From an uncultured Flavobacteriales bacterium (GTDB lineage Bacteria; Bacteroidota; Bacteroidia; Flavobacteriales_D; Crocinitomicaceae), in assembly GCA_913020765.1 (NCBI GenBank), contig CAJWAO010000012.1, positions 1-41,377 of the forward strand: a stretch of DNA of 41,377 bases, written 5' to 3'. Below, one piece after another: positions 24,505 to 31,996 of this stretch. The translations under genes and the position numbers were made by a program. The notes beneath the pieces were generated by a model that saw nothing but the letters and a program-made list of their open reading frames with translations, was not told the origin of the DNA and searched no databases. Position 1 is the stretch's first letter; every line of letters begins with the position of its first letter.

Positions 24505-26289
24505 TCAGAAATCGTACTTACCGTCAGTAATTAATTTTTGCGCAATGGTTTGCCTTGCAGCTTTTGGGTTGAATTCCTGAGTCTTGGTAAATCTTTTTAA
24601 TCCCATGAGCATCATTCTTGCTTCATCTCCTTCAGCAAAGGATTGAATTGCGTCTTTCGCTGCCTTTGCTATTCTGTCTGCTGAATCATAGAAATAGGTC
24701 TTTGCAATAGCTATATTATGCTCGCAAGCAGCTTCGCCTTGACTATCTATTTTTTTCTGGACTCTTAAGTAAACTGATTCCGCGAGGTAAGTCCAAATCG
24801 CGATATCTGCAATATTCATCAAAACCTCTTGTTCTTTCGCAAGCGTTTGCATTAGTTTTTGTACTGCTGATCCAGCAACCATAAGAATTGTTTTTTTAAA
24901 GCCTTCCAACATATTTTTTTCATCTCCTAACGGAGTGTTAGAGGGTTCTTTTATTTCAGGTATACTCATTAGCTCTCCTGCAACCTTCATCGCGGGCCCC
25001 ATTAAGTCTAGCTCTCCTTTCATAGCGCGCCTAAGCACCATGTCTACAGTGAGCATTCTATTGATTTCATTGGTGCCCTCAAATATTCTGTTTATTCTCG
25101 AATCCCGGTAGGCACGTTCAACTGATGCCTCAGCCGAATAACCCATCCCGCCAAATATTTGAACGGCCTCATCAACAACGAAGTCAAGGCATTCAGATCC
25201 TGCTACTTTAATCACGGCGCATTCGGGGGCAAATAACTCAATCCCCTGAAGCGTGGCCTGGGCTTTATCCATTCCACCTTCAATCAAGCCTTTTATTGCA
25301 TCATCAATATTTTGCCCTGCTCGGTACGTTGCAGATTCGATAACATAGGTTTGAATCACTTGCTCAGCCAGCTTATGGCGAATCGCACCATACTTCGAAA
25401 TTGATCTTCCAAATTGCTCTCTTTCTAGGGCATATCTCACAGATTCATCAATTCCACCTTTTGCTCCTCCCATAACGGCAGCACCCAGCTTGATTCTTCC
25501 AATATTTAAAATATTTAAGGCAATTTTAAACCCGTTTCCTCTTTCCGAGAGCATGTTTTCAACAGGAACCTTCACATTATTAAAGAATACCTGCCGCGTT
25601 GACGACCCCTTAATTCCCATTTTTTTCTCTTCTGGATTTAAGCTTATTCCTTCACTATCGGCTTCCACAAGGAATGCAGTTAAGTTTTCGTCGTCCTCTA
25701 TTTTTGCAAACACAGTAAATAAATTGGCAAAACCACCATTGGTAATCCACATTTTTTGTCCTGTTATACTGTAGTATTTGCCATCAGATGATAACTCGGC
25801 TTTGGTTTTTCCAGAATTTGCATCTGAACCTGCGCCTGGTTCCGTTAGACAGTAGGCAGCCGCCCATTCTCCTGAAGCTAATTTTGCTACATACTTATTT
25901 TTTTGTTCGTCATTTCCATAATAGAGTAGAGGCAGTGTTCCAATCCCTGTGTGTGCGCCATAAGCTACTGAAAAAGAAAATCCTAATCCCAAATATTCTG
26001 TTGCGAGTAATGTCGTTTTAAAATCAACGCCCATCCCGCCATATTCTTGCGGTATGGATAATCCAAGCAAGCCAAGTTCACCGGCTTTTTTTAATAACGA
26101 AGGCATTAAACCTTCTTCAAGGCTGTCAATTCGGTCAAGATGAGGAATGATTTCTTGATGGATAAAATCTTCGCACATGCTAGCGATCATTTTGTGCTCT
26201 TCTGTCCATTCCTCTGGGGTAAAAATATCTTTCGGTGCGGTGTCTCTAATAATAAATTCACCACCTTTTATGGGTTGATTGTCACTCAT
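24505..26289 (-). CDS. Acyl-CoA dehydrogenase
   Basis: FAD enzyme of fatty-acid beta-oxidation that introduces the trans-2 double bond. The N-terminal helical domain is followed by CLTEPGAGSDANSGKTKA and MWITNGGFANLFTVFAK (FAD/substrate-binding signature), then the C-terminal helical domain with QIFGGMGYSAEASVERAYRD. The catalytic glutamate is expected at E404 in RIFEGTNEINRML. A C-terminal extension of about 150 residues brings it to 594, as in the long-form bacterial enzymes. Chain-length preference is unclear. It has its own promoter, a perfect palindrome upstream and a terminator behind, so it is a single-gene unit that may be regulated. Confidence 0.94.
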   Translation of the reverse strand: MSDNQPIKGGEFIIRDTAPKDIFTPEEWTEEHKMIASMCEDFIHQEIIPHLDRIDSLEEGLMPSLLKKAGELGLLGLSIPQEYGGMGVDFKTTLLATEYLGLGFSFSVAYGAHTGIGTLPLLYYGNDEQKNKYVAKLASGEWAAAYCLTEPGAGSDANSGKTKAELSSDGKYYSITGQKMWITNGGFANLFTVFAKIEDDENLTAFLVEADSEGISLNPEEKKMGIKGSSTRQVFFNNVKVPVENMLSERGNGFKIALNILNIGRIKLGAAVMGGAKGGIDESVRYALEREQFGRSISKYGAIRHKLAEQVIQTYVIESATYRAGQNIDDAIKGLIEGGMDKAQATLQGIELFAPECAVIKVAGSECLDFVVDEAVQIFGGMGYSAEASVERAYRDSRINRIFEGTNEINRMLTVDMVLRRAMKGELDLMGPAMKVAGELMSIPEIKEPSNTPLGDEKNMLEGFKKTILMVAGSAVQKLMQTLAKEQEVLMNIADIAIWTYLAESVYLRVQKKIDSQGEAACEHNIAIAKTYFYDSADRIAKAAKDAIQSFAEGDEARMMLMGLKRFTKTQEFNPKAARQTIAQKLITDGKYDF

Positions 26290-26317
26290 GTTGATTATTT
26301 ATGATATAGAATTTTTT

Positions 26318-26325
26318 CAAATATA
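26318..26325 (-). promoter_or_regulatory. -7 promoter element (TATATTTG) for the acyl-CoA dehydrogenase
   Basis: The minus strand reads TATATTTG 28 bases before the ATG at 26289. The position where the -33 element should be falls inside the palindrome at 26338-26357 and has no TTTG. Confidence 0.55.
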
Positions 26326-26337
26326 TGAAAACTAAAA

Positions 26338-26357
26338 GTATTATGCATGCATAATAC
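26338..26357. repeat. Perfect 20-bp palindrome; possible operator or terminator
   Basis: The half-site GTATTATGCA is followed directly by its exact reverse complement. It starts two bases past the GNAT stop codon and covers the -33 region of the acyl-CoA dehydrogenase promoter. As RNA it could form an 8-bp stem with a CATG loop followed by TTTTAGTTTTC, a weak terminator for the GNAT operon. As DNA it could be a dimeric repressor site. Confidence 0.6.
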
Positions 26358-26359
26358 AG

Positions 26360-26845
26360 TTAAATTTTCAATTTCATTCTATAATCATTCATAAAGAATC
26401 CACCTCCGATATCCAAATCAATAGATTCCATGATTTTAAAGCCTAATTTATTATAGAAATGAACAGCAGGATTGGTTCGATTCACAAATAAATCGAGGGT
26501 ATTCATATTTTGCTCACGGCCAATACTGCATATGTGTGCTAATAGCATTTGCCCCGTTCCTCTATGGTGCTGTTTTGGATTTACATATAGTTTGTGTAGC
26601 CTTACACATGATTTTTCCTTCTTAATTTCGTAAGAGGCGAATCCGATATTTTCCTCGTTCTCCTTGATCACAATAAATTCATGCCCCTTGTCAAAGTTTT
26701 TTTCAAGCTGGTGAGGATTATACATCCATTCTAGCATATACTTAATCTGTTGCTGGCTAATCATGTCTTTAAAGCAGATGGGCCAAATTTCATGAGCCAT
26801 TTTATGAATGAGTCCAAGCTCGTTTCTTGCTAGTCCATAAATCAT
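26360..26845 (-). CDS. GNAT family N-acetyltransferase
   Basis: Acetyl-CoA-dependent N-acetyltransferase. The fold shows the beta4 strand SCVRLHKLYVNP, the CoA pyrophosphate-binding loop HHRGTGQMLLAHI (a Q/RxxGxG/A variant), and a C-terminal VNRTNPAVHFYNKLGFKIM, which is typical of motif B. The start at 26845 (MIYGLARNELGL) gives 161 residues and forms TAATATG with the stop of the upstream subtilase gene; a longer frame from 26902 would run 56 bases into that gene and is disfavoured. It is probably translationally coupled to the subtilase. The acceptor (amino acid, peptide or protein N-terminus) is unknown. Confidence 0.9.
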   Translation of the reverse strand: MIYGLARNELGLIHKMAHEIWPICFKDMISQQQIKYMLEWMYNPHQLEKNFDKGHEFIVIKENEENIGFASYEIKKEKSCVRLHKLYVNPKQHHRGTGQMLLAHICSIGREQNMNTLDLFVNRTNPAVHFYNKLGFKIMESIDLDIGGGFFMNDYRMKLKI

Positions 26846-26846
26846 A

Positions 26847-29015
26847 TTAGTGCTTAATGAATGTTCGCTGATTTGTTTGCCCTTTGTATCTGAATTCAAC
26901 AAGATACATTCCAGCAGAAAAATCCATACAGTCTATGCGGCCATTTATAATTTCAATTTCCCTCGACTTTCCTGAAAAATCCTTCAGTATCGCTTTGATA
27001 CTTACTGTTTTTAATTCATCTATATATAAAGTGTTGTCTACAGGGTTGGGATAAACCTTGAAAGAAAAATCCTCCTCACTTTGACCTAAGCCTAAATTTA
27101 AAGCTTCTCTCAAGGCAGCCATTGCATCCACTTTTCCATGCCCCCATTTCGGATGGCCTTCCGTCGGGAGAATACCGGTTTTATTATCTTCTCGGGCAGT
27201 TGATAATAAAATTTGCTTTACCTCAGTAGCACTTAGCTCGGGTTTTGCTTCAAGTAAAAGTGCGGCTATTCCAGCAACCATTGGTGAAGCCATAGATGTT
27301 CCTGATAGTTTTGCAAAATGATAGGTTCGGCCATCGAATTCTATGCTCTCAACTGATGAAAAGGAGGCATCTGTGTATGATGAAATCGCAGCGCCAATGG
27401 ATACTCCAGGAGCTGCAATATCTGGTTTCATCACACCGTCATATCTAGGTCCTCGGCTTGAAAATGAGGCCATTGCACCACCTGTGGTCACACCCGTAGG
27501 TGTTACCCATTCCGATGCATAGGCAGCTACACTAATCACATCATCTGCGCAAGATGGCTCGCTAATTCCATTTTCATTATCTCCGCTTACGGATCCAGTT
27601 CCATAAGCTGAAAATGGCATCCCCCAGTTCCCAACGTCATTTGTTAGCTCGGTAACATTCCAGTTGTGCACTGTTCCCGAGTTTGCGGTTGATTTAAACA
27701 TAACCCGATATGCATTTGATGTACATTTTACACGCAAACGCATCTGTGGACGTTCGTTCAGCGGATGGGCATCATCTGCTGAGATGTTATACCAAATGGT
27801 ATCTGTTTCATTTATAAGAAAAGTATCTATGTATGTATCTGTTGTTTCAGTCGAATAGTACGGTGTCTGAAGGACTACCTGTCCAGCTGTATTTTTAACC
27901 TCTAAAGCATTTGAAAATCCTTGTCCGACCTCACCCCAGCTATGTATGCTTTGCCCCCACATATTTGGGTTTGCATCGTAGGAATAGAATTGTATTCTTG
28001 AGGCAATAGTATCTGATTCGAAATCGTGTTTGAGGTGAAAATTCACATTACCGTTGTTTCCTCCAGAATTAACAAATACAACACCTAAATCGGTATATGC
28101 GGAAATTGCTGAGCTCAAAACCGAATTTCCATCTAATGACCCGAGGTGGTATAGCCCCCAGCTCATATTAATAACGAGTCTTTTACCTTCTTCAACGGAT
28201 TTTTGATACATCCATTCCCATGCATCCAGCACAGCTCCTTCGTTTACAAGGAAGGTCACAAATAAAAATTGTGCTCCCGGTGCAATCCCTTTGTACGCTG
28301 TGCCGACTGAACTTCCACCTGCTATTGAGGCAACATGCGTTCCATGTGTCGAATAGCTGTATATATTCGCTGTATCACTACCAGCATCATTAAGTTCACT
28401 CGGTGTATCAAATTCTGTACCGTAGTCGAAATTGTCGGGACTTGGACCACTTTGCTTATATTGATCCCATGCTGCCAAAATTCGGGTTTCTTGGAGGAGC
28501 GAATCATAAAATACGGGAGAGCTATAATCAAAACCCCAATCTGTCACCCCAATCAAAATGTTTTCACCATCATATCCTTGTGTTAGATTTCCGAGACCAA
28601 GGTGAACTGAATCAGCACGGATATCAATTAGTGCTTTATCTAGGCAGGGCCTCAGCTTTTTGGAAAGCGATGCGAATTCAATATTATTTAGTTCTTTAAG
28701 CTTATTAATTTTTGATAGAGGAAATTGTAAATGGGCAAGTCCATTTACGGTGATATGGGCCTGACCTCCAAATGACTCAATTTGTGATGGGTTAAATCCA
28801 TTATTTGTTTTTGCTACTAGGCTAATACATAAGCGGTCTTTTTTATTTGTCAATGCATATTTGCTAGTTCGTAAGAGTTCACTTGGATCTTTTTTAAATT
28901 GTTGATCAATCTGATGCAGATCATGAATATCAGTATTACTCAAAAAATGCTGTGCGCGCAATAAATTTAAGGCGCAATAAGATATAAATGTTGTGAGTAT
29001 TAGAATGGTTTTCAT
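26847..29015 (-). CDS. T9SS-exported subtilisin-like (S8) serine peptidase
   Basis: Secreted protease. An N-terminal signal peptide (ILILTTFISYCALNLLRAQ) precedes a pro-region of about 110 residues. The catalytic triad is D159 (GVTDWGFD), H224 (STHGTHVAS) and S574 (LSGTSMASPM). An insertion of about 200 residues between the His and Ser motifs resembles a beta-sandwich (residues about 330-480). The last 70 or so residues are a type A T9SS sorting domain (VYPNPVDNTLYIDELK, MYLVEFRYKGQTNQRTFIKH). Total length 722. The ATG is four bases after a TACATTTG promoter element, so its mRNA may be leaderless. It is followed directly by the GNAT gene. The likely role is extracellular protein degradation. 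Confidence 0.95.
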   Translation of the reverse strand: MKTILILTTFISYCALNLLRAQHFLSNTDIHDLHQIDQQFKKDPSELLRTSKYALTNKKDRLCISLVAKTNNGFNPSQIESFGGQAHITVNGLAHLQFPLSKINKLKELNNIEFASLSKKLRPCLDKALIDIRADSVHLGLGNLTQGYDGENILIGVTDWGFDYSSPVFYDSLLQETRILAAWDQYKQSGPSPDNFDYGTEFDTPSELNDAGSDTANIYSYSTHGTHVASIAGGSSVGTAYKGIAPGAQFLFVTFLVNEGAVLDAWEWMYQKSVEEGKRLVINMSWGLYHLGSLDGNSVLSSAISAYTDLGVVFVNSGGNNGNVNFHLKHDFESDTIASRIQFYSYDANPNMWGQSIHSWGEVGQGFSNALEVKNTAGQVVLQTPYYSTETTDTYIDTFLINETDTIWYNISADDAHPLNERPQMRLRVKCTSNAYRVMFKSTANSGTVHNWNVTELTNDVGNWGMPFSAYGTGSVSGDNENGISEPSCADDVISVAAYASEWVTPTGVTTGGAMASFSSRGPRYDGVMKPDIAAPGVSIGAAISSYTDASFSSVESIEFDGRTYHFAKLSGTSMASPMVAGIAALLLEAKPELSATEVKQILLSTAREDNKTGILPTEGHPKWGHGKVDAMAALREALNLGLGQSEEDFSFKVYPNPVDNTLYIDELKTVSIKAILKDFSGKSREIEIINGRIDCMDFSAGMYLVEFRYKGQTNQRTFIKH

Positions 29016-29019
29016 AAAT

Positions 29020-29027
29020 CAAATGTA
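29020..29027 (-). promoter_or_regulatory. -7 promoter element (TACATTTG) four bases before the subtilase start
   Basis: The minus strand reads TACATTTG, then ATTT, then the ATG at 29015. The predicted transcription start coincides with the start codon. No TTTG is seen at the normal -33 distance. Confidence 0.55.
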
Positions 29028-29172
29028 CTTAAAACCCTTCAAAATTATCGTGTGATTCATTTTGGTATTACATTCTTTGTCAATTCCCGAATCATCTTGA
29101 TTAATAAGCTGATGTTGATAGCTTTTTATGTCACGTAGAAACATATTCGCAAAATAATTCGAAATTAGTACT

Positions 29173-30399
29173 ATGGTATTGAATCGAATTTGGTTTGGGA
29201 TGTTCTTGATTGCAATCGCGCTTGGGTTCTATAAAACATTTTTGTTAGGAGATTATTCGGTCATGAAAGAAATGATAGACAGCCTATCTTCTTCTGCTAA
29301 GCTTGGTTTTGAACTTTCGTTATATCTTACGGGGGCCATGTGTCTTTGGCTGGGTATTATGCGGGTTGGAGAAAAAGGAGGAGCGATTGGACTCTTAACC
29401 CGAGCAGTGACGCCCTTGTTTTTAAAATTGTTTCCTGATATTCCGAAGAATCACCCTTCAATTGGCTCCATGATGATGAATTTTAGCGCCAACATGCTAG
29501 GTCTTGATAATGCGGCGACCCCTCTTGGGCTAAAAGCAATGAAAGAACTTCAAGAGATTAATCCCAATAAGGACCGCGCATCTAACGCCCAAATTATGTT
29601 CTTAGTACTGAATACATCGGGTCTTACAATTATTCCCATTTCAATTTTTGCATTGCGGTCAGGAGCAGAATCACCAACAGAGGTGTTTTTACCTATTCTG
29701 ATTTCAACATTCATTGCATCTTTAGCTGGTTTGATATTCGTGGCAATTAGACAGAGAATTAATCTTCTCAATAAGACGGTCGTTTCCTATATTGGTGGGT
29801 TGTCTTTATTGATAGGATTATTGCTGTATTATGTTGTCATGCATCCAAGCGAAGGGGAGGTAGTTTCCATTGTTGTTGGAGGCGGGATAATGTTCAGTTT
29901 AATTTCAGCATTCATTATTTTGGCAATTCGAAAAAAGGTAAATGTCTACGAATCATTTATTGATGGGGCGAAAGGTGGTTTTAATGTAGCTATTAGTATC
30001 ATTCCTTATCTCATTGCCATATTATGCGCTATAGCTTTGTTTCGAGCATCTGGTGCTTTGGACGGTATTCTAAATGGAGTTCGTTGGTTGGTGCTAACTG
30101 CCGGATTATCAGTTACGGAATGGGTAGATGCACTTCCTGTTGCATTCATGAAGCCGCTGAGTGGAGGAGGAGCAAGAGGTGCCTATGTGGAGGTTATGAG
30201 TAATTTTGGTATCGGGTCATTACAAGAGTTGATCGCTGCTACTATGCAGGGGAGTACCGAAACTACGTTTTATGTTCTAGCCGTATACTTTGGCTCTGTT
30301 GGGATTAAAAAAACTCGTTATGCTGTTACGGCCGGTTTATTTGCTGATTTGATTGGGATAATTGCGGCCATAATTGTTTCGTATATTTTCTTTGCATAA
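29173..30399 (+). CDS. Fused SpmA/SpmB-like nucleoside-recognition (gate domain) membrane protein
   Basis: A 408-residue integral membrane protein with two gate/nucleoside-recognition domains. The first half is SpmA-like (GAMCLWLGIMRVGEKGG, MMMNFSANMLGLDNAATPLG), and the second half is SpmB-like (FIDGAKGGFNVAISIIPYLI, MKPLSGGGARGAYVEVM). In sporulating Firmicutes, SpmA and SpmB are separate proteins needed for spore-core dehydration. In Bacteroidota the fused form has no known role. About eleven hydrophobic segments can be counted. The start at 29173 lies in a 157-base divergent region shared with the subtilase gene. A transporter-like function for a small solute is likely, but the substrate is unknown. 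Confidence 0.88.
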   Translation: MVLNRIWFGMFLIAIALGFYKTFLLGDYSVMKEMIDSLSSSAKLGFELSLYLTGAMCLWLGIMRVGEKGGAIGLLTRAVTPLFLKLFPDIPKNHPSIGSMMMNFSANMLGLDNAATPLGLKAMKELQEINPNKDRASNAQIMFLVLNTSGLTIIPISIFALRSGAESPTEVFLPILISTFIASLAGLIFVAIRQRINLLNKTVVSYIGGLSLLIGLLLYYVVMHPSEGEVVSIVVGGGIMFSLISAFIILAIRKKVNVYESFIDGAKGGFNVAISIIPYLIAILCAIALFRASGALDGILNGVRWLVLTAGLSVTEWVDALPVAFMKPLSGGGARGAYVEVMSNFGIGSLQELIAATMQGSTETTFYVLAVYFGSVGIKKTRYAVTAGLFADLIGIIAAIIVSYIFFA

Positions 30400-30469
30400 A
30401 TTTTATTCTAAATACGAATTCAAAAGTATGAGTAGTATATTTTTTGATTTAATTCATTTAATTTAAGGC

Positions 30470-30958
30470 ATGAGATGGTTCAAAAAAAGTAAAAAACCAA
30501 AAGAGAAGGTTTCCAAGGAAAAAAATCCTTCAAAGGTGCCTTTGCGTCCTGTTCAGTATTCCAACATGGTTATCTTGGCTTGGGCAAAGGCAGTTGATGG
30601 AAATATTGAAATCCAAAAGTGGCTTGTTGAGAATGATTATGAAGAATTGGTTCATGCCTCATACGCGATTCGGCTCAAAGAGGATTCTAGGACCTGGCTT
30701 ATGGATAACGGGTATGCTCATCTTATGGCCATGATCAATGGTTGTGAGGGTAATGCAAATGCGCAAAAATGGTTACTAGACTACGGGTTTCTTAATTTAT
30801 ATCATGTAGCACGCGCAATTGATTATGAGCAGGATAGCTGGAAGTGGTTGGCCAAAAAAAAGCTTTCCCAGCTGGCTATCTTGGTAAAAAGTATCCAACG
30901 GGTAAAAGATAAAATAGAAGAAACGCATAATGATATTCACTCCATGAATAAGGATTAA
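30470..30958 (+). CDS. Unknown 162-residue protein made of exact 25-residue repeats
   Basis: I do not recognise this family. After a Lys-rich N-terminus (residues 2-23), the protein shows four tandem units of exactly 25 residues, each beginning W-L: WLVENDYEELVHASYAI, WLMDNGYAHLMAMING, WLLDYGFLNLYHVARAI and WLAKKKLSQLAILVKSI. Conserved positions are W1, L2, aromatic or Leu at 7, L10, A/G/S16, I17 (C in unit 2) and D or N near 22. A weaker fifth unit precedes them. Two helices per unit are likely, so an alpha-solenoid binding protein is a reasonable inference. There is no signal peptide or membrane helix. It stands alone between the SpmAB-like gene (70 bases) and the convergent NYN gene. Confidence 0.8.
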   Translation: MRWFKKSKKPKEKVSKEKNPSKVPLRPVQYSNMVILAWAKAVDGNIEIQKWLVENDYEELVHASYAIRLKEDSRTWLMDNGYAHLMAMINGCEGNANAQKWLLDYGFLNLYHVARAIDYEQDSWKWLAKKKLSQLAILVKSIQRVKDKIEETHNDIHSMNKD

Positions 30959-31011
30959 AGTTCATCCTGAAACACATCTGCTATTTCTTGTTATTTCAAC
31001 ATTAAACAAAA

Positions 31012-31024
31012 TAACCTCAGGTTA
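31012..31024. repeat. 13-bp palindrome between convergent genes
   Basis: TAACCT and AGGTTA flank a central C. It lies in the 115-base gap between the 25-residue-repeat gene and the NYN gene, both of which end there. There is no T-run in good position, so a terminator is not supported. The rest of this gap shows nothing clear. Confidence 0.35.
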
Positions 31025-31073
31025 AATCCATCTTTTACGCTAAAATGCTTTTGGATTGAGACTTGGCTTGCAT

Positions 31074-31832
31074 TTATTTCTTATGCCTGCTCTGTTTCTC
31101 TTTAATTCTCACATATATTAGCTTATAACGACTTTTGGAATTTTCTCTCTGCTCTATGTCGAATTCACCAATCGATTTTATTAATGGTGTAAGTTTTTCA
31201 AAACCAAAGTTTCGAGAGTCAAAGTTCGGTTGTTTTTTGACCAATAAACCACCAACATCTCCAAGAAATGCCCATCCATCATCATCGGATACATCTGAAA
31301 TAGTACTCTTGATAAGGTGGATTACTTTTTTTGTCACAATATCGACGCTTTCTTTGTTAGCTGTTTTTTCCCTGCTATTTTCTGAATTGGAGGCCCTTGA
31401 TTTTAAAATTTCTATGTATATAAACTTGTCGCAAGCCACAATGAATGGATTTGGTGTTTTCTTTTCACCGATTCCAATTACCTGCATTCCAGCCTCGCGA
31501 AGTCTTGTGGCCAGCCGGGTAAAATCACTGTCGCTTGAAACCAAACAGAAGCCATTTACTTTGCCTGAGTAAAGAATATCCATAGCGTCAATGATCATGG
31601 CTGAATCTGTTGCATTTTTGCCTGTGGTATAGCCGTACTGCTGAATTGGTATAATTGCATTCTCAAGAAGAAGATTTTTCCACTTAGAGAGCCGGGGTTT
31701 TGTCCAGTCTCCATATATTCTTTTGATAGATGGATTACCATATTTTGCAATTTCCTCCATCATTTCTTTTACCTGTGCTGATGGTATATTGTCTCCATCA
31801 ATGAGCACTGCCAGATTTTTGTTTGAATCCAT
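31074..31832 (-). CDS. NYN-domain (LabA/DUF88-type) putative ribonuclease with C-terminal OST-HTH/LOTUS-like domain
   Basis: The N-terminal NYN domain (residues about 5-140) is a PIN-like nuclease fold: LIDGDNIPSAQ has two acidic residues (D12, D14), NATDSAMIIDAMD carries further acids, and CLVSSDSDFTRLATRLREAG supplies the conserved SDSD. The C-terminal region (about 165-245) begins VTKKVIHLIKSTISDV and continues to YKLIYVRIKEK, resembling an OST-HTH/LOTUS RNA-binding domain. The combination suggests an RNA-processing or RNA-degrading protein in the cytoplasm. Length 252. Two repeat elements lie upstream (31846-31880 and 31920-31949). The PLP enzyme gene is upstream in the same orientation, separated by 164 bases. 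Confidence 0.88.
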   Translation of the reverse strand: MDSNKNLAVLIDGDNIPSAQVKEMMEEIAKYGNPSIKRIYGDWTKPRLSKWKNLLLENAIIPIQQYGYTTGKNATDSAMIIDAMDILYSGKVNGFCLVSSDSDFTRLATRLREAGMQVIGIGEKKTPNPFIVACDKFIYIEILKSRASNSENSREKTANKESVDIVTKKVIHLIKSTISDVSDDDGWAFLGDVGGLLVKKQPNFDSRNFGFEKLTPLIKSIGEFDIEQRENSKSRYKLIYVRIKEKQSRHKK

Positions 31833-31845
31833 TGTATTTGCATTT

Positions 31846-31880
31846 AGACAATCATCCTTACAAATAATGCTTGATTGTCT
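31846..31880. repeat. 9-bp inverted repeat upstream of the NYN gene
   Basis: AGACAATCA at 31846-31854 and TGATTGTCT at 31872-31880 are exact inverted copies separated by 17 bases. It lies 13-48 bases upstream of the NYN gene start, so it could be an operator or fold in its 5' leader. Confidence 0.45.
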
Positions 31881-31919
31881 TTTGTTTTAAGCCATTGAAA
31901 ACAATAGCGGTACTCCACT

Positions 31920-31949
31920 AAGTTAAGAACTATATTACAAGTTAAGAAC
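31920..31949. repeat. Two 11-bp direct repeats with 19-bp period
   Basis: AAGTTAAGAAC occurs at 31920-31930 and again at 31939-31949. It sits between the PLP enzyme stop and the NYN gene start. The two-turn spacing is compatible with a protein binding both copies on one helix face. Confidence 0.5.
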
Positions 31950-31996
31950 ATTCGAATAATTCACCCTCAATTTACGTGCCGAGATAACTGTAAATA

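Noticed and set aside
26846-26902. A longer GNAT reading frame starting inside the subtilase gene
   Set aside because: The ATG at 26845 directly after the subtilase TAA fits both the family length and translational coupling.
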